Below, one piece after another: positions 24,601 to 33,728 of a stretch of DNA of 64,000 bases. Each line of letters begins with the position of its first letter. Position 1 is the stretch's first letter. The stretch covers positions 1-64,000 of the forward strand of contig DATIJH010000009.1 in the NCBI GenBank assembly GCA_035478835.1, written 5' to 3'. The notes beneath the pieces are model-generated. The model was given only the letters and a program-made list of their open reading frames with translations. It ran no database searches and was not told the DNA's origin. Source of the stretch: DATASD01 sp035478835 (GTDB lineage: Bacteria > Patescibacteriota > Saccharimonadia > Saccharimonadales > UBA4665). A program made the translations under genes and the position numbers.

Positions 24601-25833
24601 ATGAGTATACAGACAATGCAGTGGCTGCGGCGCAAGGCGGCGGCAACTGGTGCCATACTGCTCGCGGTCAGCTTTGCAGCTGTTCCGGCCGTGGCAAGTG
24701 CCGATACGACCATGCCAATCAGTTACCATGCCTGGAACAGTGTGGGCGATTTTTATCAGGGGCAGTTTAGCGGCACTAATGTGTGGTTTGATCAAGGCCA
24801 CGCAGCGCTCGCGCTCCATAATGATGCAACAACCGGCACATGGATTTCGAACGCGTTTACAACGCCAACACCGGTTTCTAAAATCGTTGCCTCGTGGCAG
24901 GCTGATACGCCAGACGGCACCTGGATCGAAACCGATCTGAGTGTTAAGGTGAACGGTGTCTGGAGCGACTGGTTTACCATGGGCAAATGGACGCTCGGCG
25001 ACACAATCCAGCGCACAACCGTTGCCGGCCAAGATAACGACTTTGGCGCGGTCTATCAGGACACCTACTTTGCCAACGACAACAAGCCGGCGAGCGCGTA
25101 TCGTCTGCGCGAGCAATTGTTTACGAACAAACCCGGGGTGACGCCGCAGATTAGCCAGGCGGCCGTAACGGCTTCGCAGCCAACTACGGTGAACCTGACG
25201 GCCAGTCAGACTACCATGCACCGCACTGTGGACCTAAGCGTGCCAATGTATTCGCAGTACGAGCATGACGGCGAGTATCCGCAGTACGACAGTGGTGGCG
25301 AGGCGTGGTGCAACCCGACCTCGACCGAAATGGTTATAGAATACTACGGCAAAAAGCCGACGGCAGCACAGATTGCCGCCCTGCCCGCCGACCCGGTGTT
25401 TGACGCGCACAATCGCGCCGACGGCAGCGTCGACTACGCCGTCGTGCACACTTACGATTACGGCCACGGCGACACTGGCAACTGGCCGTTCCAGACTGCC
25501 TACGCAGCGTCGTTCGGGCTGAAGGGTTCGGTGCGCCAGGCTGACTCCCTGCGAAAGCTTGAATCACTCGTAAAGCAAGGCATCCCAACGGTGATTGCCA
25601 CGGCTTGGAACAACACCGACAGCAACCCAAACAACGACCTAACGGGCGCGTCGATTCCAAAAACTGATGGCCACTTGATGGTCGTCCGCGGTTTTACGAA
25701 GGACGGCGACGTGATCGCCAACGACCCGGCCTCGCCCGATGACGGGAGTGTTCGCCACGTTTACCAACGCGCGCAGTTTGAGCGCGACTGGCTGAGCGTT
25801 TCGGACGGCACGTACTACTTGATTACGCGCTAG
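24601..25833 (+). CDS. Secreted peptidase C39-like protein
   Basis: 410 aa. A signal peptide (basic start, then AAATGAILLAVSFAAVPAVA) ends near residue 33 at VASAD. Residues ~40-190 form a beta-rich domain of unknown type (WISNAFTTPTP, GTWIETDLSVKVNGVWSDW). Residues ~205-405 are a C39-like papain-fold domain: GGEAWCNPTSTEMVIEYYG with the catalytic Cys, TDGHLMVVRGF with the His, and VIANDPASP with the Asn/Asp. Likely an extracellular cysteine peptidase. A strong AAGGGGG Shine-Dalgarno precedes the ATG, and a bidirectional terminator follows. Confidence 0.75.
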   Translation: MSIQTMQWLRRKAAATGAILLAVSFAAVPAVASADTTMPISYHAWNSVGDFYQGQFSGTNVWFDQGHAALALHNDATTGTWISNAFTTPTPVSKIVASWQADTPDGTWIETDLSVKVNGVWSDWFTMGKWTLGDTIQRTTVAGQDNDFGAVYQDTYFANDNKPASAYRLREQLFTNKPGVTPQISQAAVTASQPTTVNLTASQTTMHRTVDLSVPMYSQYEHDGEYPQYDSGGEAWCNPTSTEMVIEYYGKKPTAAQIAALPADPVFDAHNRADGSVDYAVVHTYDYGHGDTGNWPFQTAYAASFGLKGSVRQADSLRKLESLVKQGIPTVIATAWNNTDSNPNNDLTGASIPKTDGHLMVVRGFTKDGDVIANDPASPDDGSVRHVYQRAQFERDWLSVSDGTYYLITR

Positions 25834-25848
25834 TTCGCCCGAGCTTAC

Positions 25849-25881
25849 TAAAACACCGCCACATTTGTTGGCGGTGTTTTA
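25849..25881. terminator. Bidirectional intrinsic terminator
   Basis: TAAAACACCGCC 25849-25860 pairs perfectly over 12 bp with GGCGGTGTTTTA 25870-25881 (9-nt loop). The flanking A and T runs let it work for both convergent neighbours, the C39-like gene and der. Confidence 0.85.
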
Positions 25882-25897
25882 GCAGGCGATATTTTTA

Positions 25898-27247
25898 CTA
25901 TTCTTTGGTAGGGCTGACGCCGTGGCGGTGCGTTACGTGCTTTTCTATGAACCAGAACTGCACGGGCGTGCCCTCGTAATTGTAAACATGGCGCAGCTCG
26001 CGCTCCATAAAGCGCTTGTAGCTCCAGTGCAGGAACTTGGTGTGGCTGCCAAAGACTTTGAACGCCGGAATCGGGTTGTCGGCTTCCTGGGTGATGTAGT
26101 TGAGCTTGGGTGCGCGGTTTTTGAGTCCGGCTGGCGGGTGCTTGTCGACGACACGGCGCAGCCATTGGTTGAGCTCACGTGTAGTAAAGCGCTGGGCGCG
26201 CCGTTTGTCGATCTCAAGAGCGAGTTCAAAAATTTTGGTGACGTTCTGGCCGGTAACCGAGCTGGTAAAGATCAGCGGTGCCCACGGTACAAAATCGTAG
26301 GTGCCGGCGATTTGCGGCGCAAGCGCATCGCGCGTAAAGGCGTCTTTGCCTTCGGCGCTGTCCCATTTGCTGACGACCAAAATCAGGCCTTTGCCTGCTT
26401 CTTTGATCATGCCGGCGATTTTTTGGTCGAGCTGCGTGTTGAGCTCGTTGACGTCCATGAGTAGCAGACAAATATCGGCCTGCTCAATGGCGCTTAAAGA
26501 GCGGACGACGCTGAAGTGCTCGATCCCCTGCCCGATTTTACCGGGCCGGCGGATACCGGCGGTGTCCATGAGCTCGATTTCGCGTCCTCCAAAGCGCACG
26601 ACAGCGCGGTTGATGTCGCGCGTGGTGCCGGCGACGTCGGCCACAATGGCTTGCTGTTTTTTAGCAAGCGTATTAAACAGGTACGATTTGCCGACGTTCG
26701 GACGGCCGAGCAGCGCGATGTGCAGGCGGTCATCGTCTTCGCGCAGGCTGACTTTGGGAATAACTTCGACGAGCGTGTCGAGCAGCTCGGAAATGCCGCG
26801 GCGCTGTGTGACGCTGGTGTAGATGATGGGCTTGATGCCAAGGCGCTCAACCGGCAGCTGTTCGCCGCGGGCGCGGTCGACTTTGTTGACGACCAAAAAC
26901 ACCGGCTTGCGGCTTTTAAGCGCCATTTTGGCGACACGGCGGTCTTCTTCGGTGACTTGTACATTGGCTTCTACGACGACCCAAATGACATCGGCGCTGT
27001 CCGCGGCTTGCAAAATCTGCTCCTGGATCGTAAACTCAAAGTCATCCTCAGCATCCTTCATGCCGGCCGTATCTACCATCCAGAAATCCTGACCGTTCCA
27101 GCTGCCTTTCGCGGTAATGCTGTCGCGCGTGGTGCCGGCTTCCCTGGCCACGATGGCTTCGCGGCGGTCCAGGATCGCGTTAAATAGACTGGACTTGCCG
27201 ACATTGGCGCGCCCTACGATGGCTACGATTGGTAATTTTTTACTCAT
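25898..27247 (-). CDS. der: GTPase Der (EngA), ribosome assembly
   Basis: 449 aa with two G domains: GRANVGKSSLFN / DTAGMKD / NKVDRARG in the first and GRPNVGKSYLFN / DTAGIRRPG / SKWDSAEG in the second, then the KH-like C-terminal domain (~350-449). Essential for 50S subunit maturation. The start at 27247 is chosen because TACAAT (27255-27260) begins 13 nt upstream. The second G1 loop has Tyr after the Ser, a mild variation. Confidence 0.96.
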   Translation of the reverse strand: MSKKLPIVAIVGRANVGKSSLFNAILDRREAIVAREAGTTRDSITAKGSWNGQDFWMVDTAGMKDAEDDFEFTIQEQILQAADSADVIWVVVEANVQVTEEDRRVAKMALKSRKPVFLVVNKVDRARGEQLPVERLGIKPIIYTSVTQRRGISELLDTLVEVIPKVSLREDDDRLHIALLGRPNVGKSYLFNTLAKKQQAIVADVAGTTRDINRAVVRFGGREIELMDTAGIRRPGKIGQGIEHFSVVRSLSAIEQADICLLLMDVNELNTQLDQKIAGMIKEAGKGLILVVSKWDSAEGKDAFTRDALAPQIAGTYDFVPWAPLIFTSSVTGQNVTKIFELALEIDKRRAQRFTTRELNQWLRRVVDKHPPAGLKNRAPKLNYITQEADNPIPAFKVFGSHTKFLHWSYKRFMERELRHVYNYEGTPVQFWFIEKHVTHRHGVSPTKE

Positions 27248-27325
27248 TTGTTCTATTGTAACAGATCTGAGGCGATTGACAAAATAATATTTATATGAAA
27301 AAATAATCAATCACAAGAGATAACT

Positions 27326-28033
27326 ATGGCTCATAGTCCCGAAGATAATTCAGACCCGGCGGGCGCCGCGCATTTACCGCTGTTTCCAGCGGTTGGCGCT
27401 ACTGAAAGCGGCTACGCCAGCATGGAAAATATTGCGGACTTGCGGCGGCGTTCTGCTCGGACGCAGCGCTTGCTCGCACATTATGCCAACCAGGTTTTTG
27501 GCTTGTACGACATGCACCAGCGCGTCACGCACGTGCTTGACGCCCGCGGCGAACCTATGATTGATTCGCGTTTCGACGTCGAGATATCCACGCGCGAATA
27601 CGTCAACGTGATATACGCGCCGGTTCCATACGATCCAGTGCCTGGGGATGGTGATGAGCGTCGCTTTATTGAGGTCAGCGAAATGAAAGTCTACGAAAAG
27701 GGCAAGGTACGGCTTTTGGTTCCGGAAGTGGGTATCTACACGCACGAAGACGAGTTCGATGGAGACCCATCTGTAGTATTCTCCTGTCACGATCTCGCAG
27801 CGTTCTCGGGTGGCGCCGGAGTAATTGAGACGCACGAACCAAGTATTCCGGAGATTCTTTATGACGCGCAGCTCAGCACGCAGGCCGCCGAATTACAAAA
27901 ACGCGACGCCGAGCTCGCCGGGCATATCCTATGGCTGGGGCGCGCTGCATCGATATTAAATGTTAGTACGCAGCACATGGAGCCGTTTGCAGTCGATCCT
28001 TTTTGGGCACTGAATGACGCCGGCATGAATTAA
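27326..28033 (+). CDS. Hypothetical protein
   Basis: 235 aa, acidic, soluble, no recognised family. The middle (~70-165) looks beta-rich (RFDVEISTREYVNVIYAPVP, RFIEVSEMKVYEKGKVRLLV, GIYTHEDEF), and the C-terminal part is helical with heptad-like spacing (YDAQLSTQAAELQKRDAELA). AAGAGAT upstream of the ATG is a weak ribosome binding site. Divergent from der, and its last 4 nt overlap the convergent pseudouridine synthase gene. Confidence 0.5.
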   Translation: MAHSPEDNSDPAGAAHLPLFPAVGATESGYASMENIADLRRRSARTQRLLAHYANQVFGLYDMHQRVTHVLDARGEPMIDSRFDVEISTREYVNVIYAPVPYDPVPGDGDERRFIEVSEMKVYEKGKVRLLVPEVGIYTHEDEFDGDPSVVFSCHDLAAFSGGAGVIETHEPSIPEILYDAQLSTQAAELQKRDAELAGHILWLGRAASILNVSTQHMEPFAVDPFWALNDAGMN

Positions 28034-28695
28034 TCGACGAGTACATATTTGCCTGGCCGCAGCGTTGGCGGCAGCTGGTAATCGCCAAAATGCGTCCGGT
28101 GCAGGCGCCGCACATTGTAACCGAGTGCTGCAAACGTGCGCCGGATTTGCCGATTGCGGCCTTCGCGCATTCGGACGCGCCAATCACGGTCGTCACCTTC
28201 TTGCAGGCGTTCAAGCTCAAATTTGCTTGGGCCGTCTTCGAGCTGCACGCCAAAATCGCTAACCATTTGCCGGTGCAACGGCGCAAGATTATGGCTGAGC
28301 TGTACCTCGTAGATTTTAATTTTTTGCTGGCTTGGGTGTGTAAGGTTTTGGGCGAGCTCCCCGTCGTTGGTGAGCAATAACAGACCAGATGAATTTTTAT
28401 CAAGGCGGCCAACGGCCTGCAAATGGCGGAGCTCTGCTGGCAGGAGTTCGTAAATAGTATGGGCGCCCTGCCCGTTGCGGCTGGTGACGTAGCCGGCCGG
28501 CTTATGCAATAAAATTGTCTGGCGAGTAGCAGTACGCAACGGCTGACCGTCCAGCGTTACGCTGTCGGCCTCGGTTATGTCCTGCCCGGGCTCGGGCGGC
28601 TTGCCATTTACGAGCACGCGCCCGGCGGCAATTGCGGCGTCGGCGGCTCGGCGCGACAAATCAGAGCTGGCGGCTACAAAACGGTTAATGCGCAT
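28030..28695 (-). CDS. RsuA/RluB-family pseudouridine synthase
   Basis: 221 aa. N-terminal S4 RNA-binding domain (MRINRFVAASSDLSRRAAD ... GRVLVNGK), then the catalytic domain with LLHKPAGYVTSRN, VGRLDKNSSGLLLLTNDG carrying the catalytic Asp, and EGRNRQIRRTFAALGY. It converts specific uridines in rRNA to pseudouridine; whether the target is 16S (RsuA) or 23S (RluB/E/F) cannot be told from motifs alone. TACACT (28702-28707) begins 12 nt before the ATG, giving a leaderless start. Confidence 0.9.
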   Translation of the reverse strand: MRINRFVAASSDLSRRAADAAIAAGRVLVNGKPPEPGQDITEADSVTLDGQPLRTATRQTILLHKPAGYVTSRNGQGAHTIYELLPAELRHLQAVGRLDKNSSGLLLLTNDGELAQNLTHPSQQKIKIYEVQLSHNLAPLHRQMVSDFGVQLEDGPSKFELERLQEGDDRDWRVRMREGRNRQIRRTFAALGYNVRRLHRTHFGDYQLPPTLRPGKYVLVD

Positions 28696-28719
28696 GGCAT
28701 CAGTGTAGCACGCGGCGCA

Positions 28720-30153
28720 TTAGAGGGCGATGCTGTTGGGGTCAACGCCACCGCCGTTCGGCGTAATAACGTGCCCTGGCGGGTGTGGTGTGCTGTAGTT
28801 GGCGGGTGCGGCTGACTGTGCGGGGATTGTCGGGTGCTGTGGCTGCGGCACGTCGTCTATGCTGTTTACGCCCTCGCGTGCGAGGAGCTCGTTGAGGTCG
28901 GGCCGGGCATCGGCCGTTGGGTCGCTGATTGGCCGGATGATCTTTTTATGTGCTACGGTTACGGCGTCGTTTTCGGGGCTAGGCTGTTGTGGTGCTACGG
29001 CTGGTGTCTCGACGGAAGCGGCCGGTGCCTGCTGCTGTGGTGCCGGTACGGCGGGAGCTGGCGGCGTTGACAGGTTTTTGACTGCGTCGGCAACCAGATT
29101 GTTGTCTACCGCCTGTGGTGTGGGTGTAACTACGACCGGGGCTGGTGTGACTACAGATGGCGGCATGGATGTTGGTGCTACTGGGGGAGCCGCTGGTGGC
29201 TCTGGAGCTGGTGTGGGTGCCGGTGTTGCCGGTGTTTGTGCGGACGTTTCAGCTGCGGGTGCCGGAGCTGGCGCTGTGGCGGCTGGACGCGCTGGTGCAG
29301 GCTGATTTATGAAGTCATTGATTTGCGCTTGTATGGCAGCTTCTTCGCTGGAAGCGGTTTGTGTGAGCGATTGTGCCGCGGCGGAGTCCTGCTTTGGCTC
29401 TGGAGCTGGTGTGGGCGCCGATGCCGTAGACGCTGCGGGTTCTGACGCAGTCTGGGGTGTTGGTGAGCTTGGTTCTGCTGGCTGCGCTGGTTTCGGCTGT
29501 GGTGTGGCTGGGGCTGCTGGTGGTTGCGGCGGTGTTGTAGCTGCTGCCGGTGCCGCCGGGGATGCAGGAGCTGGGACGGCCGGACTTGGTGGCGTTGCTA
29601 CCGGTACAGCAGCGGTTACGGCTGGCGTGGTTGGACGCGGCGGCGTGGCCACGCTGATAGGTGCTGTACGCGGCGTTGGCATTGCAGCGGGCCGGGTTGG
29701 CGTTGCTGGCGCAGGCGCAGTAGCTGCTGCCGGTGCGGCGCTATCGCTTGCGGCTGGACTCGCGCCGATTGCCGGCATAACGCCGGCTTCAACCAGTAAT
29801 TCCTGAGCGGTTTTCACGATGTCTTCGAGTGTTACCTGCGATTTTACGAGGTAGCGGTCGGCGCCGAGCGAGTCGGCCCGCGTTTTGTCCTCGGCCTGTC
29901 CAAGCGCAGTCAGCATGATAATCTTGGTGTCCTTGAGGCCCTCAGTGTTGCGCAGGATGTCGAGCATCTCGAAGCCGCTGACCCGCGGCATCATAACGTC
30001 AGATATAATTAGATCAGGATGTTCGCCTTTGGCAAGCACCAGCGCCTCTTCGCCGTCTTTGGCCGACACAATCGTATAGCCTTCGGCCTGCAGCCGTGCC
30101 TCGTAGATTTCGCGCAAGTTATTGTCGTCTTCGACCAACAAAATTTTTGCCAT
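28720..30153 (-). CDS. Response regulator with long Pro/Ala-rich tail
   Basis: 477 aa. Residues 1-120 are a receiver domain: ILLVEDDNNL (acidic pocket), LIISDVMMPRVSGFE with the phospho-acceptor Asp, IIMLTALG, and YLVKSQ with the conserved Lys. There is no DNA-binding domain. About 270 residues of Pro/Ala/Thr-rich low complexity follow, then a short charged end with KKIIRPISDPTADARPDLNE. The tail may tether the receiver to partners or act as a flexible linker to the C-terminal motif. It lies 57 nt downstream of the histidine kinase gene and is surely its partner. AGGGG precedes the ATG. Confidence 0.8.
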   Translation of the reverse strand: MAKILLVEDDNNLREIYEARLQAEGYTIVSAKDGEEALVLAKGEHPDLIISDVMMPRVSGFEMLDILRNTEGLKDTKIIMLTALGQAEDKTRADSLGADRYLVKSQVTLEDIVKTAQELLVEAGVMPAIGASPAASDSAAPAAATAPAPATPTRPAAMPTPRTAPISVATPPRPTTPAVTAAVPVATPPSPAVPAPASPAAPAAATTPPQPPAAPATPQPKPAQPAEPSSPTPQTASEPAASTASAPTPAPEPKQDSAAAQSLTQTASSEEAAIQAQINDFINQPAPARPAATAPAPAPAAETSAQTPATPAPTPAPEPPAAPPVAPTSMPPSVVTPAPVVVTPTPQAVDNNLVADAVKNLSTPPAPAVPAPQQQAPAASVETPAVAPQQPSPENDAVTVAHKKIIRPISDPTADARPDLNELLAREGVNSIDDVPQPQHPTIPAQSAAPANYSTPHPPGHVITPNGGGVDPNSIAL

Positions 30154-30210
30154 GTTGTGTGTTGCCCCTAGTTTTTTGATGCTTATGTTTTCTTCATTGT
30201 ATCACGCCCG

Positions 30211-31992
30211 CTACTGATTGGTTAAGGACGTGATATTTGGCAGCGTGTTGGCGGTTTGGCTGGCCTCTTGGGTTTGCAGGTCGGAGGCTTTTTGGGCGCT
30301 CAAGCGTGGCAGGTTGATAAAGAATGTGCTCCCCTGCCCGAGCTCGCTTTCGACCCAAATGCGGCCGTGGTAGAGCTCAACAATTTTGCGGCAAATAAAT
30401 AACCCGAGCCCGGTGCCGCCGATGGTGCGCGTGGCGCTGTTGTCGACGCGGTAAAACTTTTGGAATAAATGTGGGATGTCTTCGGCCGGAATGCCCGGGC
30501 CGGTGTCGCGGATGTAAAACTGCACCACTTGGTCGTCGCCGGTCAGGCCGATGGAGATTTTGCCTTCGTCGGTGTATTTGACGGCGTTGTCAAAGAGGTT
30601 GGTAACGACTTCGCGCATGCGGTCGGCGTCGGCGAACGCGTAATACAATGGTTTGAGTACGTGGTTGCTGGCGGCGTCGTTGTTTTCTTTGGTGGCGTCG
30701 ATGGTTTCGGATGATCCAATGACGAACTCAGCGGCTAACCCCTTCTTTTTGGCGGCAAATGTGAGGTCGTCAACTAATTGCTGCAAAAACGCGCCAAATT
30801 CAATCACAACCGGGTGACTGCTGAGCCGGCCGTCTTCGGCTTTGGCCGAGGTGAGCAAATCTTGGAACAGTTTGCCGAGGTGCTCGGTGCTGGCGTGTGC
30901 CTTTTCGAGAAAGCCGCGTGCCCGCGCGTCGATGGTGCTGACTTTGTCGTTGAGCGCCAGCGCCAGGTAGCCTTCAATCGCCGCCACTGGTGTGCGCATT
31001 TCGTGGCTGGCAGTGCTGATGAATTCGCCGCGCTGCTGCTCGGCGGCGTGCGCTTCGCTGATGTCGCGCATCACGGCCACGGCGCCTACCAGTTTGTCGC
31101 CGTCCGGCCCGACTACCGGCGAAACGACAAGCGAAATAATCAGCTGCTTCCCTTTTCGCCCTTTTAATTGCAGCGTTTGGCTCACGCGTTCCTTATTGGT
31201 GAGCGTTTGCTTGAACGGGTTGTCGCTTTGGTCTAACTCTTTGCCGTTTTCCTGGTTTAAAGTAACTACGAGCTGCACGTCCACGCCGCTGGCCTCGTCC
31301 ACGGACCACTCGGTCATCAGGGCTGCCGCCGGGTTTATAAGGCTGATCTTGCCCTCGGTGTCGATCACGATCACGCCGTCGGTAATAGATTGGATCAAAA
31401 TAAGCGACTGCTGCTGCCCTGTTTTTACCATGCCCGACAGCCGGTTTAGTTTTACCTCTTCGGTATCCACAAACTTGTTGCGCCAAAAGAAAATCGAGGC
31501 GAGCACCACAAGAATCTCAAGGCCGAGCCAGCCCCACGCCCACTCGCTAATGCCAAGCGGCTCAAAATGCGCCTGCTGTAAAATGCACAGCACCATAATA
31601 ACCACCGAACCGAGCACGATCGGCACGCCATACATCCCGCACAAAAATACCGAAACCAGCCACGCGCCCATGTACGGCAGGCTGTGCAGCGACAGATCGG
31701 TACGCACCAATCCCGCAAGCGCCATGAACAAAAAGAAAAACGAAGCCGTAAAGTTGGTGAGCGGCCAGCCCCAGCGCCGCACAAAACCGAGAGCCGCGAG
31801 GCTGTAGATAATCTCACTGCCCGCCAAAATGCCGACCGTCATCGAAAGGCCGTAGGTGGTGGCCAAGTGGTGCAAACTCGGCACAAGATACACTACAACA
31901 CGCGCCGCCAGAACAGCCGCGCAAATCGCCAGCATCACGCCGTAGTATATTTTGTACCAGTGTTTTGGGACCTGCCGCGAGAAATATTCCAT
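30211..31992 (-). CDS. Membrane sensor histidine kinase with PAS domain
   Basis: 593 aa from the ATG at 31992, whose TATACT (32001-32006) begins 14 nt upstream. About six transmembrane segments occupy residues 15-190. A PAS-like domain follows (SITDGVIVIDTEGKISLINP). The HisKA box is FISTASHEMRTPVAAIEGY with the phospho-His, and the HATPase has NLFDNAVKYT (N), DTGPGIPAEDIPHLF (G1) and GGTGLGLFICRKIVE (G2). It should phosphorylate the response regulator encoded next. The signal is unknown; no periplasmic sensor domain of size is present, so sensing may be within the membrane or by PAS. Confidence 0.9.
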   Translation of the reverse strand: MEYFSRQVPKHWYKIYYGVMLAICAAVLAARVVVYLVPSLHHLATTYGLSMTVGILAGSEIIYSLAALGFVRRWGWPLTNFTASFFFLFMALAGLVRTDLSLHSLPYMGAWLVSVFLCGMYGVPIVLGSVVIMVLCILQQAHFEPLGISEWAWGWLGLEILVVLASIFFWRNKFVDTEEVKLNRLSGMVKTGQQQSLILIQSITDGVIVIDTEGKISLINPAAALMTEWSVDEASGVDVQLVVTLNQENGKELDQSDNPFKQTLTNKERVSQTLQLKGRKGKQLIISLVVSPVVGPDGDKLVGAVAVMRDISEAHAAEQQRGEFISTASHEMRTPVAAIEGYLALALNDKVSTIDARARGFLEKAHASTEHLGKLFQDLLTSAKAEDGRLSSHPVVIEFGAFLQQLVDDLTFAAKKKGLAAEFVIGSSETIDATKENNDAASNHVLKPLYYAFADADRMREVVTNLFDNAVKYTDEGKISIGLTGDDQVVQFYIRDTGPGIPAEDIPHLFQKFYRVDNSATRTIGGTGLGLFICRKIVELYHGRIWVESELGQGSTFFINLPRLSAQKASDLQTQEASQTANTLPNITSLTNQ

Positions 31993-32060
31993 CTCCCGAC
32001 AGTATACCCGCTTATGCTTAGCATCGCCAGCCTTGCTGTCGTCTGTAGCCTGCCCGGCAG

Positions 32061-32089
32061 TTGCTGATTCGCCTCTGTTGTGGTAGTAT
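32061..32089 (+). promoter_or_regulatory. tRNA-Glu promoter
   Basis: TTGCTG at 32061-32066, 17-bp spacer, TAGTAT at 32084-32089. It places a start site about 16 nt before the mature tRNA 5' end at 32112. Confidence 0.5.
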
Positions 32090-32111
32090 TGTCTGGTCAA
32101 AGCACGAGTTT

Positions 32112-32188
32112 GGCCCCTTCGTCTAGTGGTCCAGGACGTCAGGTTCTCATCCTGAAGATCGCGGGTTCGACTCCCGCAGGGGTCACCA
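32112..32188 (+). tRNA. tRNA-Glu (anticodon CTC)
   Basis: Acceptor stem GGCCCCT pairs with AGGGGTC (one G-T). The anticodon stem TCAGG/CCTGA holds the loop TTCTCAT with anticodon CTC. The T arm CGGGTTCGACTCCCG is canonical. Discriminator A and an encoded CCA end at 32188. It is followed at once by an intrinsic terminator. Confidence 0.95.
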
Positions 32189-32222
32189 AAAGGGACTTTT
32201 CCTTTACGGAAAGGTCCTTTTT
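32188..32222 (+). terminator. Terminator of tRNA-Glu
   Basis: AAAAGGGACTTTTCC 32188-32202 pairs along its whole length (two G-T pairs) with GGAAAGGTCCTTTTT 32208-32222, with a 5-nt loop and terminal T5. Confidence 0.85.
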
Positions 32223-32284
32223 GTTTGGAATATATCCGTAGAGTGGGCTAACCCCTTAGCCCTATCTGGTGCTATGATAACCCT

Positions 32285-33679
32285 ATGAATAAGCAAGCAC
32301 TTGACCATTCGGTGGATTTCATTAAGTCGTGGCTTCAATTCCGCTATGACCGCGAAGAGGTACCTGGCTACGTTGTAGCAATAGCCCACAAAGGCAAAAT
32401 CTTAATGAACGAAGCCTATGGATACGCTGATTTGGAACAGAAAACCAAACTAACACCGCAACACATATTCCGCATTGCTTCACACTCTAAAACATTTACG
32501 GCAACTGCACTTATGCAACTACAAGAGCAAGGCAAGCTCCGAATAGATGACTACGTTGTAGGCTATCTGCCTTGGCTCAAGAAGCACGCAGATAAAAGGT
32601 GGCAGAAAGTAACAGTCCGCCAACTGATGTCACACGGCGCAGGGGTTATTCGTGATGGCCTAAATGCCGATTACTGGCAACTAGAAAAACCGTTTCCCGG
32701 CACAGAAGAGTTACAAAAAGAGATACTTGAAGCAGATTTGGTCATAGACACGAACACTAAGCTCAAATACTCCAACTTTGGTTATTCATTGCTCGGTATG
32801 GTCATTGAAGCCGTCTCTGGCAAGGCATACAACGATTATGTAAAAGAACACATAGTAAACACCCTTGGTTTGAGGGACACTGGACCAGAATATACCCCGG
32901 AAATTGACGGTAAGCTTGTGACGGGTTACACGAGGCGCGACGTGAACAAAACCCGACTTCCAATCACCCAAATCGACACTAAAGCTATGGCTTCTGCCAC
33001 GGGTTTTTACTCTACATCGCAAGACCTCGTCGCTTATTTTTCAGCTCACTTCACCAATTCGGACAAGTTGCTGGACGATGAGTCTAAGAAGGAAATGCAA
33101 CGTGTTCAATGGCACGCAAAGACACCAGGACAAGATAATCATGAAGATTACGGCCTTGGCCTGGAAATTGAACATCTAAAGAGACGAAAGACGTTTGGTC
33201 ACGGTGGGGGGTTCCCGGGTCACATAACAAAGTCAATCGCCGACCCTAAAGACGAACTTGTAGTTATCGTGCTAACAAACTGTTTAGGTGGACCAGCAGA
33301 CGTAATAGCTAAGAGCATTTACGACATCATTGACTACTATCAGCAGAACACACCCGATACGAAACCTAAGCACGATATGAGCAGGCTAGAAGGTCGATTT
33401 ATGAACCTATGGGCAATAACTAATATCGTAGTGACCGGTGACAAGGTCGTGGCAACCTATCCAGACGCTTGGCAACCCATAACCGACCCCGAAGTACTGG
33501 AGTATGTAGACGAGAAAACCCTAAAAGTCTCCGACACTGGTAGCTTTGAGTCCGAAGAAGAACTCGTCCATTTCCACTTCAAAGACGGCACGGTTGAGTC
33601 AATTAACTACAATGGGTTTACGATGTGGCCCGAGGACGCCTGGTTAAACAAACAACAGAATAGGAAGTTGGTTGGATAG
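32285..33679 (+). CDS. Serine beta-lactamase-like hydrolase (class C/EstB-like)
   Basis: 464 aa. N-terminal beta-lactamase-fold domain with SxxK in RIASHSKTFTATAL, YSN in KLKYSNFGYSLLG, and HGG in FGHGGGFPGHI: the three penicillin-binding-like signatures. There is no signal peptide, so it is probably cytoplasmic. A ~100-residue C-terminal domain follows. Substrate unknown (peptidoglycan peptide, D-amino acid ester or beta-lactam). Base composition and codon choice are visibly more AT-rich than neighbours, which with its place beside tRNA-Glu suggests acquisition. TATGAT (32273-32278) begins 12 nt before the ATG. Confidence 0.85.
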   Translation: MNKQALDHSVDFIKSWLQFRYDREEVPGYVVAIAHKGKILMNEAYGYADLEQKTKLTPQHIFRIASHSKTFTATALMQLQEQGKLRIDDYVVGYLPWLKKHADKRWQKVTVRQLMSHGAGVIRDGLNADYWQLEKPFPGTEELQKEILEADLVIDTNTKLKYSNFGYSLLGMVIEAVSGKAYNDYVKEHIVNTLGLRDTGPEYTPEIDGKLVTGYTRRDVNKTRLPITQIDTKAMASATGFYSTSQDLVAYFSAHFTNSDKLLDDESKKEMQRVQWHAKTPGQDNHEDYGLGLEIEHLKRRKTFGHGGGFPGHITKSIADPKDELVVIVLTNCLGGPADVIAKSIYDIIDYYQQNTPDTKPKHDMSRLEGRFMNLWAITNIVVTGDKVVATYPDAWQPITDPEVLEYVDEKTLKVSDTGSFESEEELVHFHFKDGTVESINYNGFTMWPEDAWLNKQQNRKLVG

Positions 33680-33728
33680 GCTGACGATATAACCCCGAAA
33701 TCTTCCTAGAGACGCAGGCCGTCTGCCT

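Noticed and set aside
28799..29806. Two long plus-strand frames rich in Gly/Ala/Val
   Set aside because: They are the antisense image of the Pro/Ala-rich tail of the response regulator; GC-rich low complexity removes stops from several frames.
30992..31807. 271-codon plus-strand frame inside the histidine kinase
   Set aside because: Antisense to a gene with all kinase motifs; Ser/Thr-rich nonsense composition.
32164..33700. Attachment-site repeat of the tRNA-Glu 3' end flanking the serine hydrolase
   Set aside because: I searched for a second copy of the T-arm/CCA segment downstream and saw only short chance matches.
33680..33728. Intrinsic terminator after the serine hydrolase
   Set aside because: AGACG and CGTCT can pair over a 5-bp stem but the T-tract is poor; not strong enough to list.
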